Positions 7,068-12,376 of a DNA stretch of 12,376 nucleotides are shown one piece after another. Numbering within the stretch: the first letter of the stretch is position 1; every line of letters starts with the position of its first letter. Below the pieces are notes generated by a model that was not told the origin of the DNA, searched no databases, and saw only the letters and a list, made by a program, of their open reading frames with translations. A program made the position numbers and the translations under genes. The stretch lies in assembly GCA_021797265.1 (NCBI GenBank), contig JAJZZZ010000036.1, forward strand, positions 1-12,376, in the 5' to 3' direction. The stretch comes from Thermoplasmata archaeon. GTDB taxonomy: Archaea; Thermoplasmatota; Thermoplasmata; Thermoplasmatales; Thermoplasmataceae.

Positions 7068-7453
7068 GAACCGGACGCAGTTGCACAGACATTTCCTTTC
7101 CCATCCCTTAACTCCAGATTGCAGAATGAAATATTTTTGCCCGATTTAACCACTTCAGATTTCACTTTAACTGGCCCAGAAGAGACTGGCCTTATGAAAT
7201 TTGTATTGAGGTTTATTGTAACCTGATTTACCAGATTCCCAAGAGTTATGATGGAAAGCCCACCGGCAGTATCCAGAAGGGTCATTATAGCACCACCATG
7301 CATGATCCCGCCGGTTCGCTGGATATTTTCATGTAAAGGCACAATAATCTCAATCATACCCTCTCCTGAATCGGAAATCTCAATTCCTTTTATATTTGAG
7401 AGGAAGGGATCACTCATGATAATCTGCTGTATCAGTTCTATCATGGACACCAT
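7049..7453 (-). CDS. PaaI-type hotdog thioesterase
   Basis: A 134-residue single-domain hotdog-fold protein of the PaaI/YbgC-like acyl-CoA thioesterase group. The diagnostic stretch is N43-IQRTGGIM-HGG (52-54)-AIMTLLD61-TAGG, matching the catalytic N/HGG/D arrangement, and a C-terminal strand set (VKVKSEVVKSGKNISF, CATASGSWFVF) completes the fold. It would hydrolyse acyl-CoA thioesters, releasing CoA; chain length or aryl specificity is unknown. It heads the minus-strand cluster with coaBC and the amidohydrolase, overlapping coaBC directly. The ATG at 7453 is taken as the start; Met4 (7444) is an alternative. A short perfect palindrome lies just upstream, between the start and a weak TATA-like element. 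Confidence 0.9.
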   Translation of the reverse strand: MVSMIELIQQIIMSDPFLSNIKGIEISDSGEGMIEIIVPLHENIQRTGGIMHGGAIMTLLDTAGGLSIITLGNLVNQVTINLNTNFIRPVSSGPVKVKSEVVKSGKNISFCNLELRDGKGNVCATASGSWFVFR

Positions 7454-7458
7454 AAGGA

Positions 7459-7471
7459 TAACTTCAAGTTA
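7459..7471. promoter_or_regulatory. Palindrome, possible operator of the thioesterase-coaBC cluster
   Basis: TAACTTCAAGTTA is a perfect palindrome with 6-bp arms and a central C. It lies 6 bp upstream of the thioesterase ATG and overlaps a weak TATA-like element (AAACTTAAC on the minus strand, about 7471-7480), so a bound protein would block initiation. The evidence is position and symmetry only. Confidence 0.35.
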
Positions 7472-7538
7472 AGTTTGACGGGCTTTCGAAATCATCATCA
7501 GATAAGCGTGCCAGCAGATGTAATATGGACGAAAAATA

Positions 7539-7549
7539 GCTCACTGAGC
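7539..7549. promoter_or_regulatory. Palindrome in the divergent thioesterase/TrmB gap
   Basis: GCTCACTGAGC has 5-bp arms around a single C, in the middle of the 212-bp divergent gap. A second imperfect inverted repeat (TGAAT at 7575-7579, ATTCA at 7586-7590) follows. They are candidate binding sites for the adjacent TrmB-like regulator, but short repeats like these can arise by chance. I see no gene in 7454-7665. Confidence 0.25.
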
Positions 7550-7639
7550 AACATTTGTGTAATTTTATAACTAATGAATTAACTTATTCACTGCCATTAT
7601 TTGTCTATAAAATCCTGAATCTGCACATATGGAAAATGA

Positions 7640-7647
7640 TTTAAATA
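7640..7647 (+). promoter_or_regulatory. Promoter of the TrmB-nfo-DUF1015 cluster (TATA box)
   Basis: TTTAAATA preceded by a purine-rich GGAAAATGA is centred about 23 nt before the ATG at 7666. The fit supports a leaderless transcript from that ATG and rules against the TTG at 7648, which would lie at the TATA box itself. Confidence 0.7.
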
Positions 7648-7665
7648 TTGAACAGATTATTAGCA

Positions 7666-8376
7666 ATGGAAGCTAATACCGGGCAACTGAACGAAATTTC
7701 TGAGATGCTCAAGCTTCTGGGCATGTCGTCCTACGAGGCCCAGGCATTTTCTGCCCTGATTTATCATGGTGTGGCAAATGCAGATACGGTTGCGGACACT
7801 GCCAGAATCCCGAGAACCTCAGCCTATAAGGTTATGGAGGCTCTTGTTCAGAAAGGTTTCGCAAAGGAAACGGAGGGCAGGCCGAAAATGTTTCGTCCGG
7901 TGGATCTAGGTAAACTAAGGTCTGAGTATCAGGACAGGTTCGATCTGTTATTCAAAAGGCTCAAGGAGCTTCAGGATGCAGTCCCATCAAAGGGAGAACC
8001 ACAGCTCGTATACACAATATATGGGAACCAGAAAGTTATGGCTAAGATGGCAGAGATGGTAAATCTGGCGGAGAAGGAACTTATAATATGCACCCCAAAG
8101 GTAAGGGAGATCCGCACGGAATTGAGGAAAAACCTTGAATACGCCATAAAGAGAGGTGTCAAGGTCATCTTTGTTACACCTCCGAACAAAAGGGTGCCTC
8201 AGGATGCCGAGGTCTTCCGGAAGGATGGTCTAATAGCAACTGACATTGTTAGCGATCAGAGCAGAGCCATGCTGGCCGGACCCGATATGGATGCCTGTGG
8301 ATACACTGATAATCCTGCTCTCGCCCTTCACGTTTATCAGTTCGTCAGGATGATAATGCAGGGTGAAATAAGGTAG
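7666..8376 (+). CDS. TrmB-like transcription regulator with PLD-like C-terminal domain
   Basis: A 236-residue DNA-binding regulator of the archaeal TrmB family. Residues about 10-75 form the TrmB winged helix-turn-helix: LKLLGMSSYEAQAFSALIYH, then the recognition helix PRTSAYKVMEALVQKGF and the wing GRPKMFRPV. A coiled linker (YQDRFDLLFKRLKELQD) follows, and the C-terminal half (about 105-236) looks like the phospholipase D-like domain of short TrmB proteins (ELIICTPKVREIR, AIKRGVKVIFVTPP). The sugar-binding C-terminal domain of the maltose regulator is absent, so the ligand is unknown. The start at ATG 7666 is set by the TATA box at 7640-7647. Five bases separate it from nfo, and the next three genes are tightly packed, so it likely controls its own cluster and perhaps the divergent thioesterase gene. 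Confidence 0.88.
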   Translation: MEANTGQLNEISEMLKLLGMSSYEAQAFSALIYHGVANADTVADTARIPRTSAYKVMEALVQKGFAKETEGRPKMFRPVDLGKLRSEYQDRFDLLFKRLKELQDAVPSKGEPQLVYTIYGNQKVMAKMAEMVNLAEKELIICTPKVREIRTELRKNLEYAIKRGVKVIFVTPPNKRVPQDAEVFRKDGLIATDIVSDQSRAMLAGPDMDACGYTDNPALALHVYQFVRMIMQGEIR

Positions 8377-8381
8377 TTAAA

Positions 8382-9242
8382 ATGAATTCAATAGTAGAAA
8401 GCATAACACTTGGGGGCCATGTATCCACTTCCGGTGGTATATACACATCAGTTGACAGGGCAAGTTCATTCCCATTCAAAACATTCCAGATATTCAGCAA
8501 GAATCAGATGCAGTGGAAGGCTAAACCCCTTGTCAAAGAGGATATAGACCGCTTCAGGGAAGGCGCAAAAAGAAAAGGGATGTCTGGGATAATGATACAT
8601 GCATCATATCTCTTGAATATGGGGACAGTTGACCCGGAGCTTAGGGGCAAGGTACTGGAAGCGTTTTCTGAAGAGATAGAAAGAGCAGATCTTCTGGGCA
8701 TAGATTTTCTGACTTTTCACCCGGGCTCAGCAGGGAAAAGCGGCAATCCAGCAGAATCGAGGAAGATGGTTGCCGAGAACCTCAACTCTCTCATAGATGA
8801 AAAGCAGAAGGTCAGGATTCTCCTGGAAACATCAGCAGGCCAGGGACAGACCATAGGAAGCAGCTTCGAGGAGCTGGCAGAGATTATAGATATGGTGAAT
8901 CTCAAGGAAAAGGTTGGAATATGCTTCGATACCTGTCATGTCTGGGCCTCCGGATACGATATAAAAAGCAGGAACGGATATGGTGAGACAATGGACCGGT
9001 TCAAAAGCATCATTGGCCTGGAGAGGTTGCTCGGGTTTCACCTTAATGATTCAAAGAAGGGGCAGGGAAGCAGGGTAGACAGGCATGAACAGATCGGCCA
9101 AGGAACTCTTGGAATAGATGGTATTTCCAATTTTGTTAGAGACAAGAGGTTCGCAATGACTCCCATGATACTGGAAACCCCGAAGGGAGAGGAAGGTTAC
9201 CCTGATGATCTCAGAGCTATTTCCTCCATATCGCCGGATTGA
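8382..9242 (+). CDS. nfo: Endonuclease IV (AP endonuclease)
   Basis: A 286-residue endonuclease IV (EC 3.1.21.2), the zinc-dependent enzyme that nicks DNA 5' of abasic sites in base excision repair. All nine expected metal ligands of the TIM barrel are present: H73 (IMIHASY), H113 (TFHPGS), E149 (LLETSAGQG), D183 and H186 (CFDTCH), H220 (GFHLNDS), D233 and H235 (DRHEQIGQG), E265 (ILETPK). The N-terminal GGHVSTSGG motif at 11-19 is also typical. The length is normal. The start is preceded by AAGGT about 7 nt upstream, overlapping the TrmB stop region, and the stop overlaps the next gene's TTG start (TTGA). It lies second in the TrmB-led cluster. Confidence 0.96.
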   Translation: MNSIVESITLGGHVSTSGGIYTSVDRASSFPFKTFQIFSKNQMQWKAKPLVKEDIDRFREGAKRKGMSGIMIHASYLLNMGTVDPELRGKVLEAFSEEIERADLLGIDFLTFHPGSAGKSGNPAESRKMVAENLNSLIDEKQKVRILLETSAGQGQTIGSSFEELAEIIDMVNLKEKVGICFDTCHVWASGYDIKSRNGYGETMDRFKSIIGLERLLGFHLNDSKKGQGSRVDRHEQIGQGTLGIDGISNFVRDKRFAMTPMILETPKGEEGYPDDLRAISSISPD

Positions 9243-10438
9243 TTTACTTGAAACTGAAGGCATTCCGTCCGCTATACTTTAATACAACATTGAGTGATGT
9301 TGTATCTCCGCCTTATGATACTATAACTCAGGAGCAGAGCAGAGACCTCCTTGCAAAAGAGTATAACATATACCACCTGTCAAGGCAGGACAGCAGAGAA
9401 GACGCAGAGAACATTTTCAGAAAATGGATTGGCTCAGGGACCTTAAGGCAGATGGACCATGATGTGCTTATAGTTCTCTCCCAGGAATTTCCTGGAGTTT
9501 CAGAGAATTCTGTCCGGTTTGGAGTCATAGGGCTCGTTGACTCTCAACAGGTATCGGGAGAGATCATTCCGCATGAGGACACATTTGAGAAAGCTGTTAT
9601 TGAGAGGCGTGATTTGATGCTTGCCCTTCAGTCCCAGGTTGAACCTATCTTTCTTGCCGTTGAATCAACTTCCCTGGACAGGGCAATCAAACATGTAATA
9701 AGGGACAAAACACCCTATGGTGTTTTCGAAGAACCAAGCGGTGTTACTAACAGTGTTTTCTGCATCGAGAGTCAGGACGAAATAGATTCAATCTCTTCAT
9801 CAGTTTCCAATACCAGGGCAATAGTTGCAGATGGGCACCACAGGCTCAAAGCTACCAGGGAAATTTATTCAATGCAGAACCAGGATAGGGATTTCTGGAA
9901 GTATTCCCTGTCCTATATTACGTCGCTTTACAATGACTCACTGTTCATTTCCGGCATCCACAGAGTCCTGACACTTCAAGGAGGCAAGGAATCAATAATG
10001 GAAAAGATCTCCCGAGACTTTATCATAACTGATTTTAATACATATACGGAAGATGGAAACATCTGGATTTTTGACGGGCATTACCATAGAATCGTTCCGA
10101 GGCACAGCCTTTCTATCACTCCTCCCGAGGTAATAAAAGAAATAATGCTCCGGAAAGACCTTGGAATGAACCTGGAGGAAATGGAAAGGTCCATCTCATA
10201 CCGATACAGTGTTGCGGACGCCATATCTGCAGCAGAGAAGTCAGGAGGTGTTGCAATACTTTCTCCAAACTGGAACAAGGCTGAGTTTATGAAGACGCTG
10301 GAGAAGGGAAACCTTCTGCCTCAGAAATCCACCTATTTCTATCCGAAGATCCCTTCAGGAATTGGCATATATTCAAATATAAGAAGAGGCATAGGTTTAT
10401 CATTATCAAATAAGTTAGAGAATCCTGAAAGATGTTAA
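9239..10438 (+). CDS. DUF1015 family protein
   Basis: A 399-residue member of the DUF1015 family, without a secure biochemical function. The hallmarks are KLKAFRPL (5-12), VVSPPYDTI (21-29), a GEIIPHE segment, and IVADGHHRLKATREI around 195-209. The DGHHR motif resembles the nucleotide-binding motif of ParB/sulfiredoxin-fold proteins such as the archaeal serine kinase SerK, which hints at a nucleotide-dependent role; that is an inference from a short motif. The length fits the family. The start is TTG at 9239, overlapping the endonuclease IV stop (TTGA); TTG at 9248 would give MKLKAFRP and is also possible. The stop overlaps the next gene by 7 bp, so translation is probably coupled across nfo, this gene and the membrane protein. 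Confidence 0.87.
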   Translation: MIYLKLKAFRPLYFNTTLSDVVSPPYDTITQEQSRDLLAKEYNIYHLSRQDSREDAENIFRKWIGSGTLRQMDHDVLIVLSQEFPGVSENSVRFGVIGLVDSQQVSGEIIPHEDTFEKAVIERRDLMLALQSQVEPIFLAVESTSLDRAIKHVIRDKTPYGVFEEPSGVTNSVFCIESQDEIDSISSSVSNTRAIVADGHHRLKATREIYSMQNQDRDFWKYSLSYITSLYNDSLFISGIHRVLTLQGGKESIMEKISRDFIITDFNTYTEDGNIWIFDGHYHRIVPRHSLSITPPEVIKEIMLRKDLGMNLEEMERSISYRYSVADAISAAEKSGGVAILSPNWNKAEFMKTLEKGNLLPQKSTYFYPKIPSGIGIYSNIRRGIGLSLSNKLENPERC

Positions 10439-10971
10439 TTCCACAAAATTTGGTTGAGAATATAGAAAACCAGATTTACGCCCTCATTTTCCGCTACAAG
10501 ATAGAATTTTTTGCAGCGTTTGTCATTATATTCGTAGGAAGGAGGCTGATCAGATTATATTACGGACACAGGTTCAGGCCAGGGACACTAGTGACTTCAC
10601 CTTTACTCTATTTCATTTTCAGTGGTGTATCCCTGCTGGGTCTCAATCTTGTCGGCCTCCTTTACTGTTCAATTGCTTTCTTTTTTGGCCTGATAATATC
10701 AACTGTCTTCAAACATGGTGTTGTATTCGTAAGGAAGAAAGGGGTACTTTTCTACAAGAGGTCAGCTTTGATCTCCCTCACTTGGACTACTGCATTTGTT
10801 TCCCGTGTATACATCGAAATATTCTATGATATAACTCAGGGATCTGTCATATCGATACTTCTTATCTTCCTTACAGGATTGATAATAGGCGAGGCGTTTC
10901 AGATTGCCATTCAGAAAAGGCTTTATGAGAGCTCGGTTGCAGAGGTTATGCCAGAAATACAGGAAAAATAG
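10432..10971 (+). CDS. Small multi-pass membrane protein, unrecognised
   Basis: A 179-residue predicted membrane protein with about five hydrophobic stretches: roughly residues 22-36 (EFFAAFVIIFVGRR), 51-70, 70-92 (one or two helices through LLGLNLVGLLYCS and IAFFFGLIIST), 110-128 (SALISLTWTTAFVSRVYI) and 138-158 (SVISILLIFLTGLIIGEA). Short basic loops (FVRKKGVLFYKRS) separate them. The VFVRKKGVLFYKRSAL segment followed by a helix with Arg resembles CcdC-like (DUF1453) membrane proteins, but I am not sure of the match. It overlaps the DUF1015 gene by 7 bp and ends the TrmB-led cluster. No catalytic residues can be identified. Confidence 0.72.
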   Translation: MLIPQNLVENIENQIYALIFRYKIEFFAAFVIIFVGRRLIRLYYGHRFRPGTLVTSPLLYFIFSGVSLLGLNLVGLLYCSIAFFFGLIISTVFKHGVVFVRKKGVLFYKRSALISLTWTTAFVSRVYIEIFYDITQGSVISILLIFLTGLIIGEAFQIAIQKRLYESSVAEVMPEIQEK

Positions 10972-11007
10972 GGAATTCATCTAATATCTAAAATTCACCA
11001 TCGGTAG

Positions 11008-11015
11008 AATTAATA
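11008..11015 (+). promoter_or_regulatory. Promoter of the second alpha/beta hydrolase (TATA box)
   Basis: AATTAATA is centred about 25 nt before the ATG at 11037, giving a leaderless transcript. This separates the gene from the preceding cluster, whose last stop is at 10971. Confidence 0.5.
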
Positions 11016-11036
11016 GAAACACCATCATTATTTCTT

Positions 11037-11753
11037 ATGGATTTCCTGCTTATCCCTGGGGCCTGGCTTGGTGGCTGGGTATGGGACAATGTCGCTGATA
11101 TACTTAGAGCAAAAGGGCACAGGGTCTTCTCAATAACTTTGACAGGAATGGGCGACAGGGTGCATCTGGCACGCCCGGACCTCATACTCGAAGATGCTGT
11201 CCAGGATGTTCAGAATGTAATCAGATATGACCGAGTAACCCAGCCGGTGATAGTGGGGCACAGTTTTGCAGGGACTATTGCAGCAAAGGTTGCTGACCTC
11301 AATCATGATTCTACTTCCGGTTTGATATTTCTTGATTCAACAATTCCTCAATACACGGAAGAAATGCAGTGCGGCATCGATCAATGGAATGAGAAGGACA
11401 GAATTGAATTTCTTGATGACGTGAACAATAAGTGGGGAGGATATTTTGTTCTCACCGAAGAGGTTTTTTCAAAGATCGGATTTGATTTTTCTCCAGAACA
11501 GAAGAAGGATTTCTATACCAGAATAACCCCTCTTCCCTACAGATACATTGCTGACTCCATCAGGCTAAGTTCCAACTATCCGAAGATAAAGAAGGCCCAC
11601 ATTATATGCACAGGTGGAGGTGACGATCCGGATGAATTGCTAAAGTCTGGACTATTTGGCCCTCATAAAATAATGGATTCAGGACACTGGCCTATGATCA
11701 CGAACCCAAAAGAGACAGCAGAAAATCTGATTTCACTTGCAAGTTCATTTTAA
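11037..11753 (+). CDS. Alpha/beta hydrolase, methylesterase/hydroxynitrile-lyase-like
   Basis: A 238-residue alpha/beta-hydrolase-fold protein resembling the group that contains plant methylesterases and hydroxynitrile lyases and their bacterial relatives. The N-terminus FLLIPGAWLGGWVWDNV (3-19) and the TLTGMGDRVHLARPD segment (34-48) are characteristic. The nucleophile elbow GHSFAG sets Ser76 and the catalytic His is His217 in SGHWPMITNPKE; the acid is probably one of the Asp residues in CTGGGDDPDE (about 191-200). It is likely an esterase acting on small carboxylic esters; substrate unknown. A TATA box 25 nt upstream fits leaderless transcription from its own promoter. It is followed by the tRNA-Thr gene on the same strand. 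Confidence 0.88.
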   Translation: MDFLLIPGAWLGGWVWDNVADILRAKGHRVFSITLTGMGDRVHLARPDLILEDAVQDVQNVIRYDRVTQPVIVGHSFAGTIAAKVADLNHDSTSGLIFLDSTIPQYTEEMQCGIDQWNEKDRIEFLDDVNNKWGGYFVLTEEVFSKIGFDFSPEQKKDFYTRITPLPYRYIADSIRLSSNYPKIKKAHIICTGGGDDPDELLKSGLFGPHKIMDSGHWPMITNPKETAENLISLASSF

Positions 11754-11805
11754 CCTCAGATTGTAGATTTTGACATCTATGATTTGTCCGCATCATTCTG
11801 GCGAG

Positions 11806-11815
11806 TATTTTTATT
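11806..11815 (+). promoter_or_regulatory. tRNA-Thr promoter (TATA box)
   Basis: TATTTTTATT is centred about 35 nt before the mature tRNA 5' end, leaving a leader of around 9 nt if transcription starts near 11836. Confidence 0.5.
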
Positions 11816-11844
11816 CTCTTTTTCATTCGGACTACGAAATAAGT

Positions 11845-11916
11845 GCCACTGTGGCTTAGGGGTATAGCGGCTGATTCGTAATCAGCAGGTCGGGGGTTCA
11901 AATCCCCTCAGTGGCT
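11845..11916 (+). tRNA. tRNA-Thr (anticodon CGU)
   Basis: A complete 72-nt tRNA without intron. The acceptor stem GCCACTG pairs perfectly with CAGTGGC, the D arm is GCT-TAGGGGTAT-AGC, the anticodon stem GCTGA/TCAGC encloses the loop TTCGTAA with anticodon CGT (reads ACG), a five-base variable loop follows, and the T arm is GGGGG-TTCAAAT-CCCCT. The discriminator is T (U73), expected of archaeal threonine tRNAs. CCA is not encoded, so a tRNA nucleotidyltransferase adds it. Confidence 0.97.
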
Positions 11917-11923
11917 TATTTTT
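11917..11923 (+). terminator. T-rich end after tRNA-Thr
   Basis: TATTTTT directly follows the tRNA 3' end, consistent with an archaeal oligo-T termination signal. No hairpin other than the tRNA itself is visible. The rest of 11924-12126 is AT-rich; I see no gene in it, and no second copy of the tRNA 3' end that would mark an attachment site. Confidence 0.4.
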
Positions 11924-12128
11924 GAAAATATTGGATTTCCAACTTTTTCAGAATCCATACATTATCCAGTAAACTTACGTGGTGAAAAGATAGAATTTTG
12001 CTTTCTGAGTCATTTTTTGTAAACGGTGCAAACCTATCTAAAAGTTTTCTGGTAAATTGATATTAAAGCCAAAATGCAAAATCCACATAAGATAAGTCAA
12101 GATTTGTGTCATAGAGAAGCCAGAAAAA

Positions 12129-12166
12129 TTTATTAAATGTAACCATGTATGTGTATCTACATATGT
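12129..12166 (+). promoter_or_regulatory. vapB promoter and possible autoregulatory operator
   Basis: TTTATTAAA at 12129-12137 is a TATA box, with predicted start near 12158. Between it and the ATG at 12163 lies an inverted repeat (ATGTA at 12145-12149, TACAT at 12158-12162), and the perfect palindrome ACATATGT at 12159-12166 spans the start codon. VapBC pairs commonly repress their own promoters by binding such repeats, so this is a plausible operator. Confidence 0.45.
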
Positions 12167-12376
12167 CAAATAAAAACATTGCAATCAAAGAAGACGTATA
12201 CAAAAAATTAAAAGAGGTAAAAGGGCCAGATAAGAGCTTTAGCGATGCAATAGAAGAGTTGTTGAAAAGGAAAGGGGGGTCTCCTGCCTCTTTGGAGTTC
12301 ATTATCTGAATCTGAGGCCCTTGACCTGATTGAGACCGACTTAAAGGCAATTAGAGATGGAGCCAGGATTAGGGTA
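12163..12376 (+). pseudogene. VapB-type antitoxin, apparently frameshifted and cut by the window edge
   Basis: The ATG at 12163 opens a small antitoxin of the VapB family formerly called DUF217 (PF02697): MSNKNIAIKEDVYKKLKEVK then GPDKSFSDAIEELLKRKGG, a ribbon-helix-helix-like DNA-binding start with the conserved SFSD-x-I-x-x-L-L motif. The frame stops at TGA 12307-12309 after 48 codons. From the six-G run at 12274-12279 onward the next frame encodes an excellent family C-terminus, LLPLWSSLSESEALDLIETD then LKAIRDGARIRV, running off the window. Reading five Gs instead of six restores one protein, so a +1 frameshift, a sequencing error or slippage is likely. The antitoxin would normally neutralise a VapC PIN-domain RNase encoded immediately downstream, outside this window. 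Confidence 0.75.

Noticed and set aside
11698..11901. Minus-strand frame of 67 codons with MNPRPADYESAAIPLSHSG
   Set aside because: This is the antisense translation of the tRNA-Thr gene, a familiar false protein, and it also overlaps the hydrolase end.
11970..12020. Possible C/D-box small RNA (GGTGAAA and CTGA in the gap after the tRNA)
   Set aside because: The C-box match has two mismatches to RTGATGA and no C'/D' pair or terminal stem is visible.
12063..12350. Minus-strand frame of 95 codons at the right end
   Set aside because: It is antisense to the vapB gene and its promoter, and the plus-strand frames match a known antitoxin family.
11917..12376. tRNA 3'-end duplication as an integration attachment site
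   Set aside because: No second copy of the T-arm/acceptor sequence is present in the window; one could lie beyond the edge.
1..12376. CRISPR array, insertion sequence, prophage or large defence system
   Set aside because: No regularly spaced repeats, transposase or phage-like proteins, terminal inverted repeats, or known defence domains were seen apart from the VapB remnant.

Overview
The window looks like a core-chromosome segment of an archaeon, most likely a member of the Thermoplasmata/Thermoplasmatales. The evidence is a thermosome (group II chaperonin) N-terminus at the left edge, TATA boxes about 25 nt upstream of start codons (leaderless genes), a TrmB-family regulator, a fused CoaBC, DUF1805 and DUF1015 proteins, an archaeal tRNA-Thr with U73 and no encoded CCA, and frequent AGG/AGA arginine codons. 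The genus cannot be fixed from the sequence alone.

Layout, left to right. (1) 1-354: start of the thermosome gene (minus strand), diverging from a DUF1805 gene across a 235-bp double promoter that carries three TTTTTGAAT repeats. (2) 355-1114: DUF1805 protein and a Nudix hydrolase, plus strand. (3) 1102-2097: HddA-like GHMP sugar kinase, minus strand, converging on the Nudix gene and diverging from (4) inorganic pyrophosphatase (2200-2742), which is followed one base later by an unrecognised 108-aa protein. (5) An MFS transporter, whose N-terminal coding sequence lacks a normal start codon, overlaps an alpha/beta hydrolase by ATGA. (6) 7453-5051, minus strand: a tightly overlapping PaaI-type thioesterase, coaBC and nitrilase-family amidohydrolase. 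(7) 7666-10971, plus strand: an overlapping cluster of TrmB-like regulator, endonuclease IV, DUF1015 protein and a small membrane protein, served by one clear TATA box. (8) 11037-11753: a second alpha/beta hydrolase of the esterase/hydroxynitrile-lyase-like type. (9) tRNA-Thr(CGU), an AT-rich gap, and a VapB-type antitoxin gene that appears frameshifted at a six-G run and continues past the right edge.

How the genes relate. The minus-strand thioesterase-coaBC-amidohydrolase set, perhaps with the CoA-pyrophosphatase-like Nudix gene, suggests CoA synthesis and turnover. The TrmB cluster joins a DNA-repair nuclease to two poorly characterised proteins under its own regulator and is the most plausible undescribed functional unit. 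The VapB remnant beside a tRNA gene is the only mobile-gene-like signal. I saw no IS element, CRISPR array, prophage or obviously novel large system; most of the window is ordinary housekeeping DNA.
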